6,874 nt of DNA from an uncultured Alphaproteobacteria bacterium. GTDB taxonomy: Bacteria; Pseudomonadota; Alphaproteobacteria; UBA7985; CAJQQZ01. This document shows positions 1 through 5,979 of the stretch, piece by piece (the first letter of the stretch is position 1; each line of letters begins with the position of its first letter). The notes under the pieces are model-generated. The model saw only the letters and a program-made list of their open reading frames with translations, was not told the origin of the DNA and did no database searches. The stretch is taken from NCBI GenBank assembly GCA_905480445.1, contig CAJQQJ010000156.1, positions 1 through 6,874 of the forward strand, in the 5' to 3' direction. The position numbers and the translations under genes were made by a program.

Positions 1-176
1 GAAACCATGCCAAATTGGCTATATCCAACCCTAAAAGTTGCAAATAACTGATCCTACTGGAAATCCATCGCTAATTCGGTAATGTCAGACGGGAAAATAG
101 GCCTTATACTGAGGTCTCATATAATGTTTTTTTGTCGTAAATTGCAAAAAAATTCCGATTCGTGCAACAATGTCTT

Positions 177-189
177 GTGCAAAATGCGA
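177..189. promoter_or_regulatory. Candidate LuxO-type operator upstream of the regulator gene
   Basis: The sequence GTGCAAAATGCGA matches the LuxO-box consensus as I remember it from Vibrio qrr promoters (TTGCA-WWW-TGCAA) at 11 of 13 positions. Its 9-base core GCAAAATGC (179-187) is the exact reverse complement of the cores at 4989-4997 and 5137-5145. The site is 123 bp upstream of the regulator's start codon. It would be centred near -56 if the sigma-70 promoter proposed at 205-232 is used. Autoregulation by the LuxO-like protein is the natural reading, but it is inferred from sequence only. Confidence 0.5.
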
Positions 190-204
190 AGACTCGGTAT
201 GAAT

Positions 205-232
205 TTGCAATTATGACTAATGTGGGTAAAAT
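205..232 (+). promoter_or_regulatory. Possible sigma-70 promoter for the LuxO-like gene
   Basis: TTGCAA at 205-210 (4 of 6 to TTGACA) and TAAAAT at 227-232 (5 of 6 to TATAAT) are separated by 16 bp. Transcription would start near 239, leaving a leader of about 73 nt. Alternatives are the perfect TATAAT at 120-125, which has no recognisable -35, and a TTGACG at 241-246 with no -10 at usual spacing. The choice is tentative in such AT-rich DNA. Confidence 0.3.
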
Positions 233-311
233 TTTAGTTTTTGACGGGCTCATAAATTAGAACCATTGCCTGCGAATTAATTTAAACTTTTAGTTTTTTT
301 GGCGGTTTTAT

Positions 312-1799
312 ATGTCGGAACACCTCTCCAAGGTACTCTTAGTCGAAGACGAGAAGTCTCTTGCCACTCTCTATGGTCAGTACTTAAAGAACGAATCCTT
401 GGAAATCACCCACGTTGCCACCGGCCGTGAAGCGATCTCTTATCTTGAGCATAATGAACCCGATGCGGTTTTGCTCGATATCCGCTTACCCGACATGATG
501 GGTACGGAAATTTTGGAAGAGGTCAACAGCCGCGGCATGGATACTGCTGTTATAATGATCACCGCTCACGGATCGATCAATACAGCAGTAGAAACAATGC
601 GCGGCGGGGCTTACGACTTTCTGGTTAAGCCTTTTAACCGTGACCGTCTGCTGCAAACGCTTAATTCCGCGCTCAATCGCAAGAAACTAGCCAGCCTGGT
701 TCGCAAGCAGGAACTATCACTCCATGATGGCTTTCAGGGCTTTATTGGCTCGTCTCAGACAATGCAGATTGTGTACCGAATAATTGAGGCTGCTGCCGAC
801 TCTAAAGCAACCGTCTTTGTCACCGGTGAAAGTGGAACTGGTAAAGAAGTCGCCGCCGAGGCCGTTCACTCACTTAGCAGTCGCACAAACAAGCCGCTAG
901 TTGTTCTTAACTGTGCCGCCATACCAAAAGACCTCATGGAAAGTGAAATCTTTGGCCACGTGAAAGGTGCTTTTACTGGTGCCATCAGCGACCATGATGT
1001 AGCCGCGACGCAAGCAGATACCGGCACCTTTTTCCTCGATGAAATATGCGAGATGGACATCCATCTCCAATCAAAGCTCTTGCGCTTTATCCAAACTGGC
1101 ACCTTCCACAAAGTGGGTTCGGCTAAAATGGAAAAAGTAGACATCCGATTTGTCTGCGCGACGAACCGCGATCCATTAGTCGAAATCGGCGCTGGCCGTT
1201 TCCGCGAAGATTTGTACTACCGTCTGCATGTTATTCCTGTTCAGTTGCCATCTTTACGCGACCGCCCAGAAGACATCATGCCAATCGCCATGAAATTCTT
1301 GCACGACTACTCTGAAGAAGAATCACGAGAGTTCGAGCGGTTTTCTGACCAGTCAATAAACCGTCTTGTCACTTACGATTGGCCAGGCAATGTACGCCAA
1401 CTGCAAAATGTCATTCGACAAGTTGTGGTTATGAACAAAGGCCGCGTTGTTGAAGAGACCATGTTGCCATTCCCGCTTTATGGAAACAACGGACAGTCTT
1501 TGTCTACACCGCCTGCGAGACCACCTTTTGCGACGCAGAGCTCTGACGTGAGCCTTCCTTACCCAATTCCAAACTACAACACGGGTGTTTCGCCACCACA
1601 GCCAGAGATGCCAACGATGCCTCTTCGGCCTAAGCAGATCATGCCTTTGTGGCAGACGGAAAAGGAAGCAATCCAGACAGCCATCGACAGCTGCAATGGT
1701 AACATTCCGAAGGCCGCCGCTTTGTTGGGGATTTCCGCTTCTACGATTTATCGTAAGAAGCAAGTTTGGGAAGCAGAAGAAGCTAAATCGGCTGAGTAG
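312..1799 (+). CDS. luxO-like: LuxO-like sigma-54-dependent response regulator
   Basis: This is a bacterial enhancer-binding protein of the NtrC family, 495 residues long. The receiver domain (about 6-122) has acidic residues E12/D13, phospho-acceptor D56, T84 and K106. The AAA+ domain (about 143-372) has Walker A GESGTGKE (172-179), an intact GAFTGA sigma-54 loop (219-224), Walker B with D243/E244, arginine-finger candidates R296/R298, and WPGNVRQLQN near 357-366. A Fis-type helix-turn-helix ends the protein (about 446-488, containing ASTIYRKKQ). The stretch around 238-270 (LDEICEM, KLLRFIQTGTF) and the HTH are strikingly like Vibrio LuxO, from memory. A proline-rich linker of about 60 residues (386-446) makes it longer than Vibrio LuxO (about 455). 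The ATG follows a weak GGCGG Shine-Dalgarno sequence at 301-305. The gene converges on a hybrid kinase, its likely partner. Assignment to the sigma-54 activators is near certain. LuxO orthology is likely but not proven, and targets are inferred. Confidence 0.9.
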   Translation: MSEHLSKVLLVEDEKSLATLYGQYLKNESLEITHVATGREAISYLEHNEPDAVLLDIRLPDMMGTEILEEVNSRGMDTAVIMITAHGSINTAVETMRGGAYDFLVKPFNRDRLLQTLNSALNRKKLASLVRKQELSLHDGFQGFIGSSQTMQIVYRIIEAAADSKATVFVTGESGTGKEVAAEAVHSLSSRTNKPLVVLNCAAIPKDLMESEIFGHVKGAFTGAISDHDVAATQADTGTFFLDEICEMDIHLQSKLLRFIQTGTFHKVGSAKMEKVDIRFVCATNRDPLVEIGAGRFREDLYYRLHVIPVQLPSLRDRPEDIMPIAMKFLHDYSEEESREFERFSDQSINRLVTYDWPGNVRQLQNVIRQVVVMNKGRVVEETMLPFPLYGNNGQSLSTPPARPPFATQSSDVSLPYPIPNYNTGVSPPQPEMPTMPLRPKQIMPLWQTEKEAIQTAIDSCNGNIPKAAALLGISASTIYRKKQVWEAEEAKSAE

Positions 1800-1810
1800 T
1801 ATCAGCCGGT
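1787..1810. terminator. Bidirectional hairpin across convergent stop codons
   Basis: CGGCTGA (1789-1795) and TCAGCCG (1802-1808) form a perfect 7-bp stem with a 6-nt loop. One G-U and one A-T pair extend it outwards to 1787/1810. The regulator's TAG stop (1797-1799) lies in the loop, and the kinase's TGA stop (read from 1804-1802) lies in the stem. Both outward flanks are pyrimidine-rich (TATTCTTCTT on the + strand, ATTTAGCTTCTT on the - strand) but lack a pure T run. With only 2 bp between the genes, this is the obvious shared transcription terminator, built into the coding ends. Confidence 0.6.
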
Positions 1811-4800
1811 ATTCTTCTTAAACCAAGCAGCAAAAGCCACCTTAGTTTCTTCCGCAATCACGAGCAGTCTCTTGAGCTTCTGCTCGGCCAGTGCGTGATC
1901 CTCATCCGTCGCAGCGTATTCCGTTTCTTTGGACGCTTGGCTTAATGACAGAGCACCAAAAGTGGCTGCACTACCTTTAACCGTGTGCGCCTCGTGGCGA
2001 ACCTGATGAAGGTCCTTAGCTTTTGCAGCTTCTTGGATCGCAATCAAACGCTTGTCGAGTTCGGACAAAAAGTCCTCAACCAAGAACTGAATAATGTCGT
2101 CACCCGTGTCTTTTCTCAACTGATCAAGAACTTCCTCGCCTAAAAGAGCGAAGTCACCACTGTCCTTTATTTCCGCACTTTCATCCTCAAAGACTTGGGA
2201 AGTCAGATCAAAGGGGCGATAATCATCAAGCTGTTCTGGTTCATCAACTTTCGGAGCAGCAGGAATTACAGCCTTCGGGCTCTCTTGTGGTTCTGAGACC
2301 TGCCCGCTTTCAACAAACAGGCTTAGTTCGTCGTTTTCCTCTGGCTCAACCCAAGATCTCAGGCAGACTAGCAGAGACTTCCGGTCTACCGGCTTCGACA
2401 GGTAGTCATCCATGCCGGCGTCTAAGCAACGCTGACGGTCGCTCTTCATTGCATTCGCCGTCAAAGCAATAATCGGAACGCCACTAGCCGAATGGTTAAG
2501 CTCTCTGATTAGTTTAGTTGCTTCAAGGCCATCCATCTCAGGCATCGAAATGTCCATGAGCACAAGGCTGTAGGTCTTTTGCGTAACCTTCTCAACTGCT
2601 TCGCGACCATTGACTGCAATGTCTACGTCATAAGGCTCCTTCTCGAGCATCGCCAAGAGAACAGTTCTGTTGGTTTGGCTATCTTCCACCAACAATATTG
2701 GTGCCTTCGGAAGGTTTTCGCTGCTTTTGCTATCCTCTGCTGCGATAAACCCAGCAGTATGGCCATCATCTGGACGCAAGACAGGATCCAATAGGACCGG
2801 CATGTCTTCAATGGCGTTTACGTCGCCTACTTCCAGTTCTAGCTCAAACCAGAAAGTTGACCCCTCACCCAATGTCGAATCAAAGCCAATTGTGCCGCCC
2901 ATCATCGTAACCAAGCGTTTGCAAATGGCTAGACCAAGACCTGTGCCGCCAAATTGGCGCGTTGTTGCGGCTTCAGCCTGCGAGAAAGATTCAAAGAGTT
3001 TGCTTTTGGCCTCTTCTGAAATGCCAATGCCGTTGTCTTCTACCTCGAATTTCAGCATGACTTTCTTGCTGTTCTTCGATTTTCTTTCGGCGGTTGCACG
3101 TACTGAAACGAAACCATCATCGGTAAACTTGAGTGCATTACCCACAAGATTAAGCAACACTTGGCGTATTCGGGTAGGATCTCCCTTAACAGCGGCAGGC
3201 AGATCTTTATCAACAGATACTATAAGCTCTACGGATTTCTCTTTTGCTCGTGGCCTCAAAAGATCCGCAACCGACTTAGAAAGCCTATCAGCGTCAAAAT
3301 CAATGATCTCTAGATCGAGTTTGCCAGCCTCCATCTTTGAAAGATCGAGAATGTCGTTAAGGATAACCAAGAGCCCTTGCGCAGACTCTCTCACCGTTTC
3401 AGCATATGATCTTTGTCGACGATCTAGCCCGGTCTCTAGCAGGAGCTGGGTCATACCCATCACCCCATTCATTGGCGTTCTGATCTCATGACTCATCATC
3501 GCTAAGAAGTCTGACTTAGCTCTATTACCAGCCTCGGCCTCTTGCTTCGCCTGCAGCAAGGCATGTTCGGCGGCTTTACGGCCAGTAATGTCACTGATCG
3601 CAATAACGCGTTCTTCTCTGCCTTCAATGGGTAAAGCTCTTGTCGACACCTCGGCTGCGAAAAGAGAGCCGTTTCGACGCTGGCACAAAACTTCGACGCC
3701 TGTTTCAATCGGGCGGCCTAACAGCTTTTGCCACCGCTTAGAGCCATCTTCCGGGAACAAGACTGAGGCATCGAGATTGATTAAGTCACGAGCATCATAA
3801 CCAAACATTTCTAGAATACGGTCGTTAGCATTGACGATCGCGCCTTGGTCCAAAACCACGATGCCCTCAAAGGATGCTTCGGCTAACTGCTGGAAGCGCT
3901 CTTTACTTTGAGCCAACTCGCCTTCACGTCGTTTGGCGTCTGTGATGTCTGTGTGCAGCTCAACAAAACCACCGTTTTCGGTACGCCGCCCAGCGATCAT
4001 GATCCAGTTATCGTCGTTCATCCGTTGTTCAATACGGCGGTTGGGTATGACCCTTTGCTGTAACCTGCGTTGGATCCAATTATCCGCGTCACCGTTAACG
4101 TCGGGGAACAAGCCCTTTTCGGCCCCTTTTTTGAGTATCTGCGGATAGGTAATCCCGGCCTTTAGATCGTCACCTAAACCTGCCATTTCTTGGTCAAAAG
4201 TTTTGTTGGAAAGGATCAAACGATCTTCGGCGTCATAGAGAGCAAAAGAATCTGACATTGTATCAATAGCGGTTGTCAGATTTGCGCGGCTCTCCAAAGC
4301 GCGACGGCGTTCTCTGAACAGCAAGTAGCCAATGAAAGCAGCGTTAACCACGAAGGCAATAAAGAATAGAACGAGGTTTCGATAAGTGTTGTTCAAACGC
4401 GCACGTAGGATGACAGGCTCGTCTTCCTGAAACAACATGGTTTCACCTGATAGACGGTGCAGCGCGGGGATCAGCGCCTGGAATTGCTCTCTGAGGCCTG
4501 TGACGTCCTCGAAAGAAAGCCTTTTGACGGCTGCGATCCTAGGCTCAACCTTTTCGACAAAAACCTTAACCTTACCAACAGTTTCATCTGCGCCCGCAAT
4601 CCTGATCAGAACGTCCCGATAAGCTTGACGATTGAGTGTGGAGAGACGCGCCTTAACAGAACGATAGCGGTCACTGATGTCTTCGGCGTTGACTTCTGGG
4701 TCGCCTAACCGAAAGCGGTCGATGAGTGCAACAAGCTGTATGAGTTCGCGTTCCGTCTGCGTGACTGCCCAATAAGGGCTGTTTTCCCGGCCCGCTTGGA

Positions 4801-4903
4801 CAGCGCTGTTTTCTCTTCTAAGTTCAATAAAAGCAAAGAACAGCATGACAAAAAGAACCACCAATGCTGCCATAGGCAGAGCAAAGCGTTGCCACCCCTT
4901 CAT
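1802..4903 (-). CDS. Membrane hybrid histidine kinase with receiver and Hpt domains
   Basis: This 1033-residue sensor kinase should sit in the inner membrane. TM1 is about 7-27 and TM2 about 176-197. Between them lies a periplasmic region of about 148 residues that looks helical and that I cannot assign to a named ligand domain. PAS domains follow at about 205-322 and 330-444. HisKA has H472 in SHEIRTP. The HATPase has an N box near 585-592, DNGIGI at 623-628 and GGTGLGLAI at 652-660. The receiver (about 735-850) has E740/D741, D784, T815 and K837. The C-terminal Hpt has H973 in HTVKGSA. All phosphotransfer residues are present, so a full His472-Asp784-His973 relay is expected. The ATG at 4903 (minus strand) follows GGAAAGA at 4917-4911 and precedes a positively charged start and TM1. 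ArcB, BarA and TorS share this architecture; Vibrio LuxQ and LuxN lack Hpt. Convergence with the LuxO-like regulator, which has no separate Hpt donor in view, suggests they are partners. Confidence 0.93.
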   Translation of the reverse strand: MKGWQRFALPMAALVVLFVMLFFAFIELRRENSAVQAGRENSPYWAVTQTERELIQLVALIDRFRLGDPEVNAEDISDRYRSVKARLSTLNRQAYRDVLIRIAGADETVGKVKVFVEKVEPRIAAVKRLSFEDVTGLREQFQALIPALHRLSGETMLFQEDEPVILRARLNNTYRNLVLFFIAFVVNAAFIGYLLFRERRRALESRANLTTAIDTMSDSFALYDAEDRLILSNKTFDQEMAGLGDDLKAGITYPQILKKGAEKGLFPDVNGDADNWIQRRLQQRVIPNRRIEQRMNDDNWIMIAGRRTENGGFVELHTDITDAKRREGELAQSKERFQQLAEASFEGIVVLDQGAIVNANDRILEMFGYDARDLINLDASVLFPEDGSKRWQKLLGRPIETGVEVLCQRRNGSLFAAEVSTRALPIEGREERVIAISDITGRKAAEHALLQAKQEAEAGNRAKSDFLAMMSHEIRTPMNGVMGMTQLLLETGLDRRQRSYAETVRESAQGLLVILNDILDLSKMEAGKLDLEIIDFDADRLSKSVADLLRPRAKEKSVELIVSVDKDLPAAVKGDPTRIRQVLLNLVGNALKFTDDGFVSVRATAERKSKNSKKVMLKFEVEDNGIGISEEAKSKLFESFSQAEAATTRQFGGTGLGLAICKRLVTMMGGTIGFDSTLGEGSTFWFELELEVGDVNAIEDMPVLLDPVLRPDDGHTAGFIAAEDSKSSENLPKAPILLVEDSQTNRTVLLAMLEKEPYDVDIAVNGREAVEKVTQKTYSLVLMDISMPEMDGLEATKLIRELNHSASGVPIIALTANAMKSDRQRCLDAGMDDYLSKPVDRKSLLVCLRSWVEPEENDELSLFVESGQVSEPQESPKAVIPAAPKVDEPEQLDDYRPFDLTSQVFEDESAEIKDSGDFALLGEEVLDQLRKDTGDDIIQFLVEDFLSELDKRLIAIQEAAKAKDLHQVRHEAHTVKGSAATFGALSLSQASKETEYAATDEDHALAEQKLKRLLVIAEETKVAFAAWFKKNTG

Positions 4904-4924
4904 GGCTTATTCTTTCCGTCGAGT

Positions 4925-4938
4925 GACGTATGAACGTC
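4925..4938 (-). other. Small hairpin in the kinase leader
   Basis: GACGT (4925-4929) and ACGTC (4934-4938) form a perfect 5-bp stem with a 4-nt loop, a few bases upstream of the kinase's GGAAAGA Shine-Dalgarno sequence. In the kinase mRNA it would fold next to the ribosome binding site. No T run follows, so it is not a terminator. It is short enough to be chance. Confidence 0.3.
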
Positions 4939-4959
4939 GGCCCCGTGATTCCTCATGTA

Positions 4960-4977
4960 CCGATAACTTTCTATCGG
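4960..4977 (-). other. Inverted repeat at the predicted 5' end of the kinase mRNA
   Basis: CCGATA (4960-4965) and TATCGG (4972-4977) form a perfect 6-bp stem with a 6-nt loop. If the minus-strand sigma-54 promoter proposed at 4988-5003 is real, transcription would begin near 4977. The mRNA would then start exactly with this stem-loop, an arrangement that can protect a 5' end. It could alternatively be a protein-binding site. Confidence 0.35.
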
Positions 4978-4986
4978 GGAATAAGC

Positions 4987-4999
4987 TTGCATTTTGCGG
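4987..4999. promoter_or_regulatory. Candidate LuxO-type operator, kinase-proximal
   Basis: TTGCATTTTGCGG matches the remembered LuxO-box consensus at 11 of 13 positions and contains the shared core GCATTTTGC (4989-4997). It lies 84 bp upstream of the kinase start codon. It overlaps GG-N10-GC patterns that could be sigma-54 promoters on either strand. A regulator bound here could block transcription. Part of the similarity may instead come from the TTGCAT form of a sigma-54 -12 element, so the two readings compete. Confidence 0.45.
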
Positions 5000-5003
5000 C
5001 CCC
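4988..5003 (-). promoter_or_regulatory. Possible sigma-54 promoter for the kinase
   Basis: Reading the minus strand, GG (5002-5001), ten bases, then GC (4990-4989) gives the invariant -24/-12 spacing. The match to TGGCACG-N4-TTGCA is 8 of 12. Transcription would start near 4977, with a leader of about 74 nt before the kinase. The operator at 5135-5147 would be centred about 164 bp upstream, a usual enhancer distance. A plus-strand alternative shares the same GC: GG at 4977-4978 and TTGCAT at 4987-4992, also 8 of 12. The orientation is therefore uncertain. Confidence 0.3.
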
Positions 5004-5081
5004 CGACTCGAATTTATAGTGTAAAGAACGAATCGATAAAAACCTTCTTTTTGCACAGAGCCGCCAAACCCTGCTACAACC

Positions 5082-5120
5082 TGGTAGGTTGAATCGACTC
5101 CATAGGTAAAATGGTAGGTT
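5082..5120 (+). repeat. TGGTAGGTT direct repeat, 30-bp phase
   Basis: The 9-mer TGGTAGGTT occurs at 5082-5090 and again at 5112-5120, exactly 30 bp apart (about three helical turns). The first copy also forms a CAACCT-GGT-AGGTTG inverted repeat at 5077-5091. It lies between the two operator candidates in the intergenic region shared by kinase and nucleotidase. Its spacing would suit a dimeric or cooperative DNA-binding protein, but no regulator is identified. Confidence 0.4.
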
Positions 5121-5134
5121 TTTCTTGTTTCGAT

Positions 5135-5147
5135 TCGCATTTTGCAA
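5135..5147. promoter_or_regulatory. Candidate LuxO-type operator, best match
   Basis: TCGCATTTTGCAA matches the remembered LuxO-box consensus at 12 of 13 positions, the best of the three sites. Extended to 5134, its 13 bases TTCGCATTTTGCA are identical to the reverse complement of the site upstream of the regulator. It lies 24 bp upstream of the nucleotidase start and 231 bp upstream of the kinase start, so it could serve either gene. Its position suits an upstream activator site for the proposed kinase promoter. Confidence 0.5.
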
Positions 5148-5171
5148 AAACCGAGCATAAATGAGGCTTCA

Positions 5172-5867
5172 GTGAACAGCGACAGTTTTCCTCTACGCGG
5201 CAATTTTGAACACGTCGAATATTGGGTGTTTGATTTGGACAACACGCTTTATCCGGCTTCCTGTCGCCTGTTCGATCAAATAGAACGAAAAATGGGCCTC
5301 TTTGTTCAGGATTTTTTGGGACTAGAAACCGAAGCGGAAGCCAAGATAGTTCAGAAGCAATACTTCCGTGACTATGGAACGACTCTCAATGGCTTAATGC
5401 AAGTTAACGGTGTTAATCCGCATGACTATCTGAACTATTGCCATGACATTGACTATACTTCGGTGGAAGCTTCTGAGCGATTGGATAAGGCTCTGTCCAA
5501 GCTGCCAGGCCAGAAGACAGTGTTCACCAACGGCGACCGCCATCATTCTGAACGTGTGTTAAACAAACTTGGTGTTACTCATCATTTTGACGGTTACTTC
5601 GACATTATTGACGCTGACTTTATCCCAAAGCCAGAACTTAAGCCTTACGAGGACTTTTTTGGCACTTTTAGCATCGATCCAACCAAGTCGGCTTTCTTTG
5701 AGGACAGTGCTCGCAATCTCAAAACCGGCCATGAACTCGGGATGACAACTGTGCATGTCATAACAGACAGTATCTGGGCCCAAGCGCCGGATGATGCTGA
5801 TTTCATCCACCACAACTGCCAGGAGATCGAAGGCTTTTTGGAACAGGTGATCCAAGAGCATTTCTAA
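5172..5867 (+). CDS. HAD-family pyrimidine 5'-nucleotidase
   Basis: This is a cytoplasmic haloacid-dehalogenase-superfamily hydrolase of the pyrimidine 5'-nucleotidase (SDT1-like) type, 231 residues from the chosen start. Motif I is DLDNTLYP with D21 as nucleophile and D23 as general acid/base. Motif II is in VFTNG (about 117-121). Motif III is a lysine in IPKPELKP (K153 or K157). Motif IV is FFEDS with E177/D178. The helical cap follows motif I. The family removes phosphate from pyrimidine nucleoside monophosphates; the exact substrate cannot be read from the sequence. I chose the GTG at 5172 because TGAGG at 5162-5166 sits 5 nt upstream. An in-frame TTG at 5142 would add ten residues, but it has no Shine-Dalgarno sequence and falls inside the operator candidate at 5135-5147. 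The gene is divergent from the kinase and lies 112 bp upstream of dapD. Confidence 0.88.
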   Translation: MNSDSFPLRGNFEHVEYWVFDLDNTLYPASCRLFDQIERKMGLFVQDFLGLETEAEAKIVQKQYFRDYGTTLNGLMQVNGVNPHDYLNYCHDIDYTSVEASERLDKALSKLPGQKTVFTNGDRHHSERVLNKLGVTHHFDGYFDIIDADFIPKPELKPYEDFFGTFSIDPTKSAFFEDSARNLKTGHELGMTTVHVITDSIWAQAPDDADFIHHNCQEIEGFLEQVIQEHF

Positions 5868-5869
5868 GT

Positions 5870-5897
5870 CTGATATTTTTGCATAGCAATCGATCAG
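5870..5897 (+). other. Nested inverted repeats after the nucleotidase
   Basis: CTGAT (5870-5874) pairs with ATCAG (5893-5897), enclosing an inner TTGC-ATA-GCAA (5879-5889). GCTTTTCGC follows. It could act as a weak terminator or as processing structure between the nucleotidase and dapD. The T run is short and interrupted, so readthrough is likely. Confidence 0.25.
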
Positions 5898-5936
5898 GCT
5901 TTTCGCTACACCCCATGCGCAAATACACAAACTTTC

Positions 5937-5957
5937 GGGACAGCCTTTTCTGATCCC
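5937..5957 (+). other. Hairpin in the dapD leader
   Basis: GGGACAG (5937-5943) pairs with CTG-A-TCCC (5950-5957), giving seven base pairs with one bulged A (5953) and a CCTTTT loop. It ends 22 nt upstream of the dapD start codon and has no T run after it. It could be a leader structure near the CGGAG Shine-Dalgarno sequence (5968-5972). No known riboswitch pattern is visible. Confidence 0.3.
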
Positions 5958-5979
5958 ATTTGAAATTCGGAGCCGTAAA

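Larger units (their letters stand above)
1..311. other. AT-rich non-coding region upstream of the LuxO-like gene
   Basis: No convincing coding sequence lies here on either strand. The stretch is AT-rich and carries five TGCAA-containing hexamers (TTGCAA at 38-43, 142-147 and 205-210; GTGCAA at 162-167 and 177-182). One of these belongs to the palindromic operator candidate at 177-189. An 11-base direct repeat TTTTAGTTTTT occurs at 232-242 and 288-298. A GCCAA-A-TTGGC palindrome sits at 9-19, and a perfect TATAAT at 120-125 has no good -35 partner. No rho-independent terminator is visible, so I cannot say from which direction an upstream gene approaches. Confidence 0.7.

Noticed and set aside
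196..210. A GG ... TTGCAA pattern resembling a sigma-54 promoter upstream of the regulator
   Set aside because: The spacing between GG and GC is nine bases, not ten, and the -24 half (CGGTAT) is a poor match.
1353..1763. A 136-codon minus-strand frame opposite the regulator's C-terminal end
   Set aside because: It lies wholly antisense to the well-conserved HTH and linker, with a composition typical of a shadow frame.
2670..3491. A 273-codon open frame on the plus strand, opposite the kinase
   Set aside because: It is antisense to the kinase catalytic core, rich in Ser/Arg with no recognisable domain, and the kinase reading has clear HisKA and HATPase motifs. It is a shadow frame.
4904..5171. 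A Qrr-like small RNA gene in the divergent spacer
   Set aside because: There is a 5' stem-loop candidate, but no terminator hairpin with a T run and no sequence I recognise from the conserved Qrr core.
4907..5245. A 112-codon open frame on the minus strand across the divergent spacer
   Set aside because: It overlaps the start of the nucleotidase and the operator sites, has no recognisable domain, and its product looks like random translation.
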